A stretch of DNA of 64,000 nucleotides from Ectocarpus siliculosus (Eukaryota > Sar > Phaeophyceae > Ectocarpales > Ectocarpaceae). Where the stretch lies: assembly GCA_000310025.1 (NCBI GenBank), contig FN648616.1:1-64000 (forward strand). Direction: 5' to 3'. The notes beneath the pieces were generated by a model. It was given only the letters and a program-made list of their open reading frames with translations, was not told where the DNA came from and searched no databases. Position numbers and translations under genes: made by a program. Below are positions 24,279-38,400 of the stretch, in pieces. Numbering within the stretch: position 1 is the stretch's first letter; each line of letters begins with the position of its first letter.

Positions 24279-27200
24279 TCAAACCTTGCTTCTGCCCTCC
24301 CCCCTCTTGGACTGCAATATGCTCTCCTCGATGAATTCGTGGAATGCGGACTCGTCGATTCGCCCGCTGCCGTCGTCGTGCCTCGTCATGCACATGTCCA
24401 CCTGGTTAGATTTCCGAGCAATGAGTGCTATAGATATCTGTCATACGTCTTTTTCATACGCGATCCTGTATCGAAATGTGGCCAATCCAATCGGAAGCAA
24501 GCCTTTACACAGTTCTAGTCTTGCTTGAGGCAAAGGGCAGGCCACGGTCTTCAGATGAGGCTCAACACGTGGAAGTTCACGGAACCAACTGACAGTTGTC
24601 TGCCTAAGCATTCACGCAACGCGGATCGTTTGCGATGGCCTCAGCTGCTGAGAAAATGGCCGAGGGTGGTTTGACCAGCAATGAGGCGTAAAGACGTGCC
24701 AGCGTGAGCGTTACATCGTGGTGAATTTTTCGCTTTCGTTGAAGGCTTGCCCTAACCTGCTCCTCGCCACCCAAGCCCAATTCTTCCAAAGCCTTTCCCA
24801 GCTCCTCGCTGCCAAAATAGTCGCCAATAGCGGCCGGGTGCGCCGGTGGGAGAGCGCGGACCATTAAAGAGGTTTCAGTGCACGCACGGACGGAGGTGGC
24901 GGTACACGCGTAGATTCTTTACCAACAAACGTCGTGTATGGCTTGGCTTGTGTGGATACGATAGGGACCCGCTTCGCACAGCTGGCACCAAAACCAGCTA
25001 CCGAGCTCTGACGTTGGTCTCTCTGCGCCGGCTGCTGACGGTCTATCCGCACCTTTCCAAGCTACCAGTGGCGCATTCGTCGTACTTCCTGAAGATTGCT
25101 TGCCGCGTAGACTTGTCTGCGAAGTCCCTGCACGCCGAGAGGAAGCGTATGTGTTTAGCCGGTCGGAGAAAAAACTATATTCTTGATCAACGTGTCAGGG
25201 TTGTGTTGGTTGGAAGATGATAAGGCGATTCCGGCTCGAACTGGCCGAGAGGCAGCAGCGACGTGTCTGATAAAAAGTCTTGTTCATGGGCACTCTTACA
25301 GTACCCGCAGAGGACCTCGGTACAGGACCAGGACCAGGCGCAGCACGTAACAATCCAAGGACAATCTGCTGAAGATAGAAAACAAAGTCGGCATCCTCCC
25401 TTTGTCTGAACCTTTGAGGATGTTTCGTACATGCGGCGTTTTGCCAACCCCATGTTGGGAATCTCCTTAGTAGGTGTCGCATATGGGTAGCGACAGTAAT
25501 ACCAGGTCGAGCATACAATTTGGTCTGCTGATATTGCCATTTTTGGCGAGGTCTCCGGCTATGGGGAGTAATCGCCTCTAAGATTCACCAGAAAACCTAA
25601 AGGTGCTGAGTCGATCCACTGCGTGGGTATTGTTATCGCGGTGTCTTGCCTGCTAGTCATGCCGGTGCCCGTGACAAGGTGTATCTCCTTTTCAGCCTCG
25701 CCAGCCATCGTGTGTGCAACCATCTTCAACTGCAGAAGCGGAGCATCGCCAAAGGGTCGCCGCGACCGGGAATCACAGGGTCAGGAGAGGAAGTTCAATT
25801 TTCATTTGGCACCTCGGCACGAGAATCGTGATCGCGTTGCAAAGTCTGGGGCTTACGACGCGATCGTACATGCGGTACACTCGCTGGGAACACCTCGCGG
25901 TTTGGTCAATCACCTTGAGCCCTTCGTCTCTTGCTGCACGTCGAACGAGATGGAAAGCCACAGCCCGGTCGTACGGTTCGTCCATCCGAAGATGATACGA
26001 CGGGCGTATCTGAAACAGAACAGCACCGTTCAAGGTGGGAAGGGGTCAACCTACCACCTTGAGACTCGTCGCTCACCAAACGCTGCGCTATGTGCATACA
26101 AATGGCTTGATCAATCAAAACCCTTTTGTTTAGCATGCGGCTCTGCGATGTACACGTACCGCTCTGCGGGGGGGCGCTATCAGCTTCTGTTCGCTGCTGA
26201 ACTGCAGCCAAACGCTGCAATTTTGGTTTCGTCTCTCTCGAAAACCACAATACAACAAGTCAAGCATCCGAAATTTGTGGCATCAAAGAACGCCTTGGAA
26301 CACCTCGCCCGTGAAGAGGTATGCGACAAGCCGCTAGTACAGGTATAATTGACATTCTTCATTTGTGAACCTGACTTGAGCTCACCTGCTCATCGTCAAA
26401 CCAACATTCCTCGCAGTCCACCATGAAGTTGCAACTGGCCAGTTCCGTGTTAATTCTGTCCCCAACCTCCGCGGGAAGTTCCATCACGCATCTGTGCCAG
26501 TTGGAAACCAAAGCAAGATGTCTACGCGACAAAGTGCTTTGTGTGGAATTTGCCAAGTGACCCTTGCAGGCTGTTCTTTGTACAGTGCTACATGCCCGCC
26601 TGCAGCATGAAGGTCCGTCATGTTTCCTTCACGCCAGCGTTGTGTGAGGGACCTCTTTCCAGTTCATGGACGAACTGATCGTCGACGCCCTTGTAAACTA
26701 CCGCGTCATTGGGTTGTGTACAGCCGGCGCGCTCGGCATCAAGCCCGGTGGTGGTGCCTCAGCAATCATCAATGGTCTTTTGTCGTATCTGAAACCAATT
26801 TCAGGTATGGCTTCGCTTCCTTCTGCCCACGTATCAGCGACCCGTGAACAGAAACTCAGCAGTAGAGCCACCGAAGGTACAGGAGGGGAGGCTTGAAGTT
26901 CGTCAGGAAGGAATCATTGTGTCGATCAAACGGCATGCCATCTATGGTCGTGACTCAATGACGGCAATGTGCTGTCACCCACTCTCGAGGCTCTGTGAGC
27001 CTCGCCCTCAGCACTGGAGTGGTGCCATCTTTGTCACACGCCGGTAAAGATACGAGGATGGACTCACCCAACTCCAACTTTGCCCAAAGGGTTGTTTGAG
27101 AGGTCGATGTCGCGGGTGACAGAGTTTTGCATCAGTCCTTGGCAGATGACGAAGCACGCTCGCGGATTGATAGCGTTGCTGGCCAGCCTGAGCGTCTAAC

Positions 27201-30200
27201 GTCGTTGATGTACAAGAGGGTAAAATATGGGGTGACATGAACGGCGGCTGGTTCAAGAATGCAGTTCGGCATGGGTACCATGAATAATATTTCACTTTCC
27301 GAATGCGGTACGGTGGAAAAGTTGTCTTAGGCGTGACAGTATATGTAGCGGCTTCAACAACGTCCATGTGTATCCTGCACGGATCGAAATATATCGCTAC
27401 GGCGCTACCTTACCTAGTGCACATTTCATCGTAAAACAGGGGAAAAGGGTGAGGAAATGAAGATGAAGCCAAAAACAATGGCATTGCTGTGTCGAGTGTG
27501 AAGAACAAAGCAACGATAATCATGAGGTTGGTCTGGATCGTGTTCCTGCCGACATGTCCCTGGCAAACAGATACTAGACTATCATACCGGGCAATGAGAC
27601 TTCCACTACTGAAATTCATTGCACGCTTCAACCGTAAAACTGTTTCCAAGTTCCGTCACCGCACTATGTAGGACATCTGGGAAGGGTAGAGGACAATCTG
27701 GGAAGGGTCACCTTCAGGCTGGTGTTGAGGTGCAAACTAGCCCCTATTGCCTCCCCGCCCTTGGCCCCGAAGCAGTTGAAGCTCAAGTCTAGCGTCTCCA
27801 GGTCGGTAGCGTCTGGCAACGGGACAAGGTTAGGCATTGCGCAGCGTTGACGGCAAAAATGGTGCTGTCGGTACCGTGAACGGCCAGGCATAAGAATTCT
27901 ACAAGAACTTAAGGAGAAGCACCTTGCAAGCTCTTCGTGCCTGTCACGCGAGAACGTGAAGAACGGAACGGTGCGAATGGGAGTTAATACGAGCGACAGT
28001 CGAAGGTGTAGCGGACGATGAGATACGACATGATGGCTCGTCGATATTGAAGCACAGGCATGAGATGCAACGTAGATATACATGTGTACGGCGTATGCAA
28101 TGAACCGGAACCGAGACATATTCGTGTTCTTGGTTAAAAACGGGCCAGGAGCTAGTACTTGTCGATTGACTTCCACAAGCGATTCATGTCGTTACGGCGG
28201 TGATGCCCTAACCATGGTCGAAGCGTCTCACAGGCAACGGCATTGCCAAAATAGACAGCCGAGTCGAGCCTGATGGTGTTCCACGAAACATCAAGGTACT
28301 TGAGAGGGCAGCTTCCGGTCGACACCCAGTCGGCCAACGCCTCGGCCCCCGTGTAGAACTCTGGCCGGACGTAGTTGATGGATTCCTGCACGATATCGAC
28401 GGGAACATGTCCGATCAACAGATAGACATTGATGTCACGAGGGTTCCCCTGCTGGGTGCTTTGCCGTCGAGACGCCCATTCACAAACACTGCTGCCGTCC
28501 TTCCACCATAGGCCTACCGGCGGTCGCACGCTCGGTTCTCGAAGAACTACTCTAGACGTGTGCGGTTCGGCTGGCTTTTGTTGGTCATGGGTTCGTTCTG
28601 TTGCTGTTGGTGGCGACCCTGATGCCTTCGCGTCAAACGTGGTGACCTCTGCATCGTGTGGTATCCACATCGCCCGCCGGGTTGGACCAAGCGGAAAGTC
28701 TCGTGGACGCACGCGATTCAAAGCGGAATGTGTATCAAAGAGGGCCTCGAACTCTCAAGCGCACATTCCTACTCGCGAACACAGAGGGTTGCCCAAGTGT
28801 TGTGCGTTGGCTTCCCGTGAGCGACGTTCACATGTACAACGGTTCGATGGCCGGCGCCTTACCTGACTGCCGATGAGGTTGTGGCTGAGATCGAGGTAGG
28901 TGAGTGTCTTGTTCGCCTTCATGTGTTTCACAAAGTTAGACGCCTAAGGGATCCGTGCGAAGTTGGGGGTGGGAAAGTATGTGATGCGGCTTACGGGATG
29001 CACTGTCTTCCTTGGGTGTTGGTAGGATGGATGACGAATGACGTCGAGGAAAACGTCGGACTACTTAGGGTTAAGGTTTTAGGCGTGCACAACGCCAACG
29101 GTAGCATCTTCGTTCAACTGGTCCGTCGCAACAATACCAATAGCAGCATCAGCATTAACAACAACAGCAGCAGACCAATACTTTCAACCGGTACATCAAA
29201 TGCCAGCATACCTCGAAGTCATCGACGTCTGCTTTGCTGAGGATGAATTTGGCCAGGGTGCATCGGGAATCCGAGAAGTAAAACGCGAGCTCCCGCGCCG
29301 CCTGTATAGTGCCGGCCACCGTTCGATCCGGGATTCTCGTCACGATGAAATCAAGGGTATGGAGCATAACCCCTTGCATGGCCTAAGCACCATCCCCAAC
29401 ACACGCGCCATCAACGGTAGAGGCGTACCTTGAACTGTTGCGTGATGTCTTGCACTGTTCACTGGTTACCACCTCCAGAGGGCCGTGTGTCCAAGCCCAT
29501 TGAGGAAGAGTGCCAACCGGACGCTATACCTCGCAAATCGTGGACTAAACAATGGCGATCCTTACACCGTGGAGGCGTACTGATCAATGAGCTGCACGCA
29601 CCAGTATATCCTACCGTCACTACGCAAAACAAACTTCCGGACAGTTGTTTCCCCCCGAAACAACACAGGTGGTTTCTTATTCTACATTTCGTGGTGAAAA
29701 AACGGAGGTAACGACGACAAAACTTCTCTCACCCAGCGATCGAGCTTGTTCTCGCTCAGATCCAGCGCGTAGAGATCATGACGTTGTTTGATTGCCTGTC
29801 AGGAAATAGAGCGTTGGGATGCTGTGTGGCTCGTAAAACACTCAAACGCGACAGAAATTATCGTACGGACTACAGCTGTATGCGGGCCATTCACACGGTT
29901 ACCTCAGCAGTATGTAAGGTGGGCCCTTTTGGCTCCTCCGTTGCCCTTCATTGGATACAAACAAACCAAAGTTTCCGCATATGTGTCGACAGAACTCGAA
30001 AGCGATGAGGGGGGCACTATAATTCGAACAATTGGGTTAGAAGAAAACACCATAGTCTGAGCGGAGGGTTGTTGCAAAGGCTTCAAACCTGGCACCCGCG
30101 CTCAAACCTGGCACCCGCGCTGTGTTAAATCACCGTAGTTTTCACCTTTACGAGAGGCCTGAGGCCTTTGTCTGTAAGCCTGTTGTCCCGGAGATTGAGC

Positions 30201-33200
30201 TCCCGCGTCAGCGGTAGTTCTACCAAGCAGTCCGCCAAAATTCCGCCCATCACGTCTCCCATGCCCTGATGCGCCAAGTTCACCTTGGGCAACAATCGCA
30301 ACATGTGCGTCCGCAACGGCATGATAGACCAACGCGTTGTCTTTGAAGTTGAAGTCTACTCCGTGTGTGCCCTACTATCCTCCGCAGCACCAATCACTAT
30401 ATTATATTAGCAGGCAGTTCCCTGGGTTTCGTCTTTCGCTTATGATGCTCGGGTTGGCCTGTGATCACAAAATGTGGTATGGCTGCCTTGAGAAGCACCG
30501 AAGAGGTTTGGCGGTGGCGCCAGCACGGATACCGACGAGAACCGATAAAACCAAACCATCCCCAGATTCTCATAAAATGTCTATCCCCCCAGTCAAAATA
30601 CAATTCTGGGCATTACACATAACGGCTTTGCCGTGACCAGGTGCTTTCAGACCCGGTGTTCTTGCGGAATCCCACGTCCTAAGAAACACGTCAACCATTT
30701 GAAGGAGGTAGAATTGTATTGGAGGATGTCGGTGATGATGTACCTTAGTGGTGTGCGTCTTTCGAATGATGACATGAGCTCTCGGGGCCACGTTTCGCTC
30801 CATGCAACGCACGAGATACTTCGTCCGGCTTGTAATCTGTAAGCGCAGGGAGGAATGGAAGAATAGGGATACGGACAAGAGGCAGCGGCGAGCGAAAGCT
30901 ATGGATGCCATACCTACACGCCAAATATTGCGTCGTTGAAGGAAGGTGCTCTGTCGTAATCGTTTCCTCTGGACCCGCAACACGTCTGCAAACCACACCA
31001 GCAACGTTGTTTCGGGAAGGGAGAAGCAACTAAATCAACCCTCCTGTTTCCAACTATCCCTCACTTGGCGGTCGTTGTTCTCCAGAGCTTTCGACATTTT
31101 ACGTTCATGTTCATCACCCTCGTCCACGCCCGACCCCTTGTCGCCTGACTCGCTCTGCCAACCAGCCGCAGCCGTTGTAGCCAACGGAGGTAGCTTATGA
31201 GGTGTAGTGGTCTCCGGCTTGGCACTATCTATATCTATGTTTGTTCGGGCGGCTTTCTCGTGCAAGGCTTGTTCCGTGTCTTCGATGTTGATTGCGTCAA
31301 GCCCGGCCTGGTAGGCAGGGAGTGCTCCCATGTGGTCCAAAGGGGTGAGAGGAATCATGGACATCGCTTGGAGATCTCCGTACTGGTGCCTCCGCCGCGA
31401 TACTTGCTTGTAGTAGTTGTACACGTGCGTTCTCGCCTGCGGTTTCGCCATAGAAACGGATGGCGGTGCAAATCATGCTGACCATACTGCCTGCCTGCTT
31501 GCCTAACTGCGACGACAACAACGCCAAAAATATCCTCGTGGGTTCATTTGGTGGTTGTCTTCGCGAATCAGACGCTATTTTCGATGCAGCTTCCTTCCTC
31601 TGTGCTCATTCTACCTTAGAAGCCCATTGACCGAACCCAGATATTCTCTTCAGGACAACTCGTTTGATATCATTTCCTTCATCTGGTGGGAGGGACTGAC
31701 ATTAAGTCTTCGAACGAACCCAGTGCGGGCGCCACACGCTAGGCCAACAGGGAACCGTGTGCGAACCTGAAACGAAATCATAACGTTACGAAACTCACCC
31801 GTCGGCCGAAGTAGTTGGGGTGTACAAGGCCGAACTTGGCCACCGCGTCCTCCAAGCAAGTATCGCGAGTTATCAATCGCGATTCCTATTCGTTTGGACA
31901 TTGTATTGGCAGGCATTGATGTAACGAGGGGGCGTTCGAGACGATCGAGCCGTTACTACGTTCGGTCCTGACAAAAGAGAGAAGCTTGTGAGGCAGCAAG
32001 ATGTTTTCATTGACAACAGTGCACATGGGCAACCATGCGGTCAGGCGCCCGCCGATAGAAACTTGAACGTGGAGCCCTGTCCCGCGGAAGTGGTGAATGG
32101 AGCCCAGAAAAATGCCTTCGGGTTGTTGTTCGCCTGTTTTGTATTAACAACCTATACACACAAATCAACACCTGAATAGAGCACATGGTACCCATGGTCA
32201 ACTTCTATGGACAAAATCGTCACGCGCGTCGTGCCCATATCATATGCTGAACCACCTCGACCAGCAGCTGGCCTAACACAGTGTCCATCATGGCGTGTGT
32301 CGACCGACCGTACTGTACTCACATCACCCGGTCCGGACCGCTTCTCGTTGTCTGTGTCGCCATCCGCAGATCTGTGTGATTGTAGCGTGCGAGAGCCGTC
32401 AGCACAACAGCACTATTCATTGCCAACTAGACACAGCTTTCCTGCTGAACGAAGCAGGCCGGCGAGCCGCTATTTGACGTTTGACTCAAGCGAAAACAAC
32501 GCCATACACTCACCATTGCTGCGGTTTGCTTGTGTTGAATATCTGTTGTACGCGTCAAATATTCGCACGATATCCATGGGGCGAGGGCAAGGGGAGAAAA
32601 GATAGCCCTGACGGGTTCCTCGAGTGGTATTGTGGGACGACCCGTTCGATACCATTCTCGGAGTGAGAAAAGTATACTCATATGACATGCGCAACGGTAT
32701 TGCATGACTGAAACCAGTATCCACAAAACCATGTCGAAGTTCAAGTGGATCGAATGGTTGCCAACCCTAGCTGCGTTCTACTCCTGCCACTCCACCTGAG
32801 GTGAAACAGTCGGGGTAAGACTCCTCGAACGCAAAGGAAACGACTACGAGACTATGAGAGGCTGAATAATAGCGCACCCACCTGTCTCCTTGGTCTTCAT
32901 CCTTTCCAGCCGCCCCAATCGACGTCAGCCCTACCACCGGGCGTTTGGTCCCTTCTAATCGGATACCGACATCCTGTGACCTCGATGTGGTAGAGGAATA
33001 TTCATCCCCAGGAGTCGGTATTTCGTGTTCATCTGACGAACGATGTGCGGACTGCTGCCGCGCCAGTTTGTTGTTCGTTTGGGACTTGAACTCTTCCGCG
33101 GCCTTGGCCAGCACTACCTCATCTAGCCAATTTCGCCTGTCTGGACCAAGAGTACTCTGTTCTTGATGGTAGGAGGGGCGGGAGGTGCAGCGTAGACACA

Positions 33201-35409
33201 TGAACGTTACATCGCGCGAAGGCTCGTATGATGTTTTGGTAAAGGTGGCAGTCGCCATTCTTGGAGAGGTGGTTCCCTCCGCATCATGCGCTCACAAACT
33301 AGAACGTGAGGACACTGTTTGCTCGAGGCAATTCAGTTTGGATGTCTGGCCCGAGGCCCAGCGATAAATGTCGGTGAACCATATCCATACTTGTACTATT
33401 TGTACACAAGCCAAACCTCGTGAGGGTCGCACCTCGGAATACCCGCCGCGTAGGCGCTTCGGTGCTTCGTCCGACTTGATACTGTCTCCCAGCTCCCACC
33501 GGGCCGCGTACGTGAGCACCCTGGGTTCGGGATGTTTGGTGAAGGCGAGCTTGTCGAGTTGATACCTCTTGAACCCGCTGTGCGGCGGAACCTGAAGAAG
33601 GAGACCAAGAGTTCCGAACAGCTAATTGGTTGGGAGGTTAGAAAGGTGTGGAAATACATGGCCTTCGGGAATGTTCGTCGAGTTTCATGTTGTCCAGTTG
33701 GTTTCGATGTTGCTCGAATTCGGACAGTCCGTGTCTCACACGTTCTCGTTGCACGTTCGAAGAATACGATCTTTGAAGCACGCGTATCGGTTGGTTTCAC
33801 CCTCAAAGCGCCATGCTTGCCCGCCTGAACGCAGCAGTCACATGATCTAGGTATGCCAACAGTAGTTCTACTTGCGATGACTGAGAAAAAATAGCAAAAG
33901 TGGGTGCGGTAGATTGAGGGCTCCTTACCACTCCAGTGGAGTACATGCTGCGAGTTGGCATGTCCGCCGTCGCGTAGCTCCCCTGTTCCGTGAAATGACC
34001 AGTTGTGGTCAACCACCGATCCCAGAAGGAGCCGTCCCCATCTCCGAAGCGCGAACTTGGCCCAAGGTATTTATTCATCTCCGGCACATCCTGCAAAGAT
34101 GAAAAAAAAATAAAACATGAATTTGCCCGGAACAGCTACGTTTGACAAAATAACGTACTCGCTATGGCGCCCGTCTCCGTAATCAGACATCTGGACAACC
34201 GATACCAGCTACATTATCCGGGTGCCACGTCGATGCTGCCATTTGCGGGGTGGGGTTAACCCACGGAGCGCGGGCAGGCGCGTGAACTTCACTGTCCCAC
34301 GCTTCGAGCCCAGGGTTGAAGCAAGTGTACATCGCTCAAGGGCGACGGGTCTACCTTGTCAGACTTGTCGACAAGAGGAATGTGAGAGAGAAGAAACTAA
34401 CGCGTTTTGTGGGAGCGCAAGTAGTCCGTCGCCATCAGGAGGTGGACAGCAGTCTCGCTCCCGCGCAAAGCTGAGCACATTCTCGGAGAGCTTCATCGAG
34501 GCGTCAAAACCATACTTGGGCCTACCTTGCAGAGCCCCAAGACACACAATCAACAAGTGCGATCGCTATTGAACACGTGTGCCTAGTCAGTTTGATATGG
34601 TGAGTCGATAGCCACTTGAATGCACGTGTCGTGGTACCTTTCGGCCTTCGAGTGGTCATCCCGTACCCGCAAAAAAAGACCCCCATGACACGAGCAGACC
34701 CCATCGTCCTACGGAAAAGCTCCCACAAACGCACGCGCCCAACAACAAATTCATGAGAGCACATCACTGGCACACCTCGAGAGAGATGGCCTGGGCCGGC
34801 GTCGCTCCGGGGGACTGGGGCGCTCCTCTCTGCATCCTCTGTTTCCCCGCCCCGGATCCCTGTTGGCGGGAGGACACCTGGTCGTAGAAACTCCCGGCCT
34901 CCTTCTCGATGTCCGCGATAACCTACACCGCCATGTCACAAGCCGGAAGAATGGCCATGGAAGTTATCCGGAGGAGTAGGATCTCCGTCTTGCGAAAGTG
35001 GTAAATCTCATTATGGTTGGGCGCATTGCTGGCCAGAGATGGCGCCCACCCTGACGTAGGGAAGGGTCCTGTTCCCTGGGTTCTCTGCAGGTCGACATTT
35101 TCAGCTTTGTTACTCCGTGACGCATCCACATTTTTCTTCCAAACCCTATCCTTTTTCGCTCATCACCTGGCCAAGATGCTTTTGTGGTTCATCCAGAAAG
35201 TTCTGGATGCGCTTGAGGTTTGCCATCCCTAGCACGGTGTTGTCGGAGGAGCCGCGGTACTGTGCGTTGAGAATGGATGTGCGGCTCAAGGACGTACCCA
35301 CTCGACCTTCACCTCCTCCCGAATTCTTGTGGCCCGGCCGGAGCTTTCCGGCAAGAACATCAAACAGCTCCGTCACGTCTCCGGCCATGTTACGAGCGTG
35401 CGCGAAGGC
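24279..35409 (-). CDS. Leucine-rich-repeat protein with C-terminal EF-hand pair (5' end open)
   Basis: Minus-strand exons: 35409-35167, 34922-34776, 34090-33929, 33591-33433, 33156-32882, 32607-32514, 31885-31799, 31436-31065, 30836-30744, 30340-30146, 29795-29733, 29382-29212, 28943-28863, 28385-28232, 27812-27712, 27195-27068, 26536-26386, 26009-25914, 25368-25316, 25127-25053, 24808-24757 and 24401-24279 (stop TGA). Every join between 34090 and 24279 is in phase. The N-terminal ~600 residues are unrecognised. From 30340 the product has RNI-type LRRs: TRELNLRDNRL, LYALDLSENKL, LTYLDLSHNLIG, LKYLDVSWNTI, LETLDLSFNCFG, TRDIDLSNNPLG. The last exons form an EF-hand pair: loop DECATGSLESEE, helix ELGKALEELGLG, then HDDGSGRIDESAF. 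The second loop has His at position 1 and Ala at position 12, so it probably binds calcium poorly; the first is also divergent. An exon around 34.5 kb (KYGFDASMKLSENVLSF) is likely but not joined. LRR plus EF-hand resembles LRRC74/NLR-like scaffolds; the true partner is unknown. Confidence 0.7.
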
Positions 35410-35449
35410 CTGCGTCGCAACGAAACGAGAAACAATTGCCGTGAAGACC

Positions 35450-38400
35450 AGCGACGGATTTGAACGGAAATATGCTCAGAAGCGGGCAGTCATCCGCCGC
35501 AAGCGCTGGCATCATGCCCGCAGGTCTACTCCCGGTTGAAGCTTGAAGCTTTTGAAATGTGGTTGGTTTTCCGAAAACCTCCTGTGATGTACCATTCGTG
35601 TAGCCCCCGCTAGTCTAGAGTGATGACTAATCTCCTAGCGATTCAAGTTTGTTTTCAAGTCACTACGCCATTGTGGGACGTGGAAGGGGGTGTACATAGT
35701 CAGCAAAGACAACATTGTTAGACGATCAACATCCTGCACAAAACAGGGTAGGGCTACCTAAAACCGTGTTTTGAAATTGGTGGTTCAGTCCCGTTTGGCC
35801 CTCTCAGAAGAAATGAGTTGTAGACGCCATGTTTTTTCTAGCGAAGGCCTTCCGTCTACAATATACACCTTTTTACCGCTAGATAGCCTTTAGAAATGAA
35901 CTTGTTTGATAAGCCGGAAACGTCATACCCAGGAAGGGCATTCCACTCGAGGTACAAACAACTCTCAGGGGATGCTGTTGTGGGGATCAGAAATGCCAAC
36001 ACAATTCAATGGCCTACCCATGGCTCGCATTGCCGCACAACTTTGACATGCCGCTGTTTTTTTTCACGCCAGTCCGAGATATGCCGCACCCTGTGTCGTG
36101 TATGTACAGAAGCTGTAAGCTGTAAGGTCAGACGCAAGCACAGGGCGAAAATGTTAGAGGCACTGCTGTTCTGCGACCAGTGGAGGTAGACAATACATAC
36201 CACAGCAGCGGGCAATGGTTTCCGGGAGGAGTGCCACAAGGAGGGTTTGCTCGCTTTGATAGTCAGCGCATGCTGCTAGGACCAAACCTTGCAAGATGGC
36301 CGCACCCTGCTGCATGGTACCTGGTCGTCAGCGTGTGCTTCTTGGCTCTTTCGCTGCATGCTGCGAACATCGCCCATCCTGAAGGCTTTTATACACTGCT
36401 TTCTGTCGCCCAGTTTGCCAGTCCTTCGCCCCCGGCTCGGTTTCGTCGTCCTCTCTCCCTCTTCCCCTCTCCCTCACCCCCCTCTCTCCCGCGGCTCCTG
36501 CCCTCTCCGCTCAACGCTCAACGCATGGCGGCGAGATTTTATTGGTTCCGCGGTTTCGTTGTGCCTTTTCGCCAAGGTTCCCCCGCATAGTCGATACTCG
36601 AAGCGAGGCACAGCACACCAGAGACTTGTTCCAGAGCACGAGCGCTTAGTTGTCCGGCACAAGCAGTGGAACCCCCACGAACGCCAAGGAACACAAGGCG
36701 TGGTCTAAGGAAACAGTTGTTTCGATTTCCTTCTGTTGGTGTGCACCGTGCGGGGCTCATGGAGGGGTGGATGCAGAGCGGCGGCCCAATGGTTGCATCC
36801 AACGGCAGAGACCGGGGTTTACGTAGTCCACGCGAAAGCAGAGGCCAGGGAGGACGCCTACTCGATCCTTCATCTGAGCTTGAGGTAAAAGTGCAACCAT
36901 ACCATAATATCAGAACACCAGGCAGAAACACGTTAAACACGGCAGCGTCATTGTTGTAAGGTGCAGGTGTGGCATTGATGCAAGGTTTGTACTGCTTGCT
37001 GTCTCTGTGAGCTACATAGCAACCAGTTAGGTCACAACCTTTCTTGAGTGATGTATGCGTATGTGAAAGCTGTTCGTCGACAATGCGCAGAGACGCAAAG
37101 AGGTATGCTAAGAAACGTTGTGTTGATAAACATCTGACATATCGAAGTGGAGCGCGTGTTGATATAATGATTTTGAGGGAGAGTCGGGGATTGAAGAGAA
37201 AACTAGCACAAAAACAGGAACCCGCTGCAGTCGTCCAAGCGCGAGAGGAATGCGTCCCACGATTAGGATCATTGTGCATCTGTACAAGAAAACTCCACAT
37301 AAAATAAATGAAATGCACAAATTGCACCAAATCCACGCTCTATTTTAAATCTGAATTGACGGCGCTGGCCGGTGGACCAATGAAACACCTCCTCCAACAG
37401 TAGTCTACATACTGTAGTTGGTTTGGTCCCCGGACAGGTGGGTACATGAGATTGGGCGACAGGACGGTCCAAAATCGTTGTTTGATCCAAATATGTACTA
37501 CCAACCGTGCCAAATGGCAACCGACTGACCAGAGGTATTGATGGATAAATACGATGATACGCTTTCTGTTGTTAAAATACAGCGCATTTACTGCTGTAGG
37601 ATGTGTGTACAGTATAGATTCAGGTAGATTGTTGTTTGATCACCCGTAGATGCTACGAAGTGGTATGAAATGCGTTTGGTAGAACGTAATATATAGCGAC
37701 GAGTCATAGCAAGGAGGTCGTGAACAAACCAATTGTTGCGTAGGAGATTATCATTGTAGCGAGATCACGAGCTGTTGCGAGCCCCACCGGACCCACTCCC
37801 AACCATCCCTCAACATGTCAACTCTGCAAGTAAGCTGTGAAGTGTGAATGACTGAAGATAAAGGTACAAGTCTCAAAAGCGGCATTTAGCAACAACACTG
37901 ACTTCGGTCATTGACTTCACAGACTCTGGTCTGAGCAGACTTCGGTTTTGAAAATCATACAGTCTTCTGTCTGAAACTGCACATAGGCTTTAACTGCCTT
38001 CAGTTTAACCGCCTGCAGACGACCATGGGGTACAGGGCAGCTCGACCCGACACATTTCTTCATCAGTTAGGAGGGCCGCGGTGGAGACTGAACGACAGCA
38101 ATAGTCTACCTCCTGTCTCGGGGTTCAGCGCTTAGGCGCAAAGAGAAACGTAGTTCGTGTGTGCGTCAATAGGGAGGGACGCGGTTGGGGCGAACCATTC
38201 TCCTGGAATTCATCGGAGAGAGGCGCCGTTGGGACTGTTATACCTTGCGGATGCTGAGACGTGTGACATATTAGGCTACAACACATGTGTACGCTGATGC
38301 ATCGATGCAACATAGCAAAATTATGACTTCGATATACCGATACATCGAGAACAGCTCAGGTGTTAGCTTACTGCGTGGGACGGTGCAACACTACGAATTG

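Noticed and set aside
33532-33828. Plus-strand ORF MFGEGELVELIPLEPA
   Set aside because: It overlaps antisense the minus-strand exon 33591-33433, which has a strong pyrimidine tract, acceptor and donor and joins in phase with its neighbours.
34923-35129. Exon reading TGPFPTSGWAPSL
   Set aside because: It ends in a TAG six bases before the next good exon; one phase-0 intron from 35166 to 34923 joins the flanking exons more simply.
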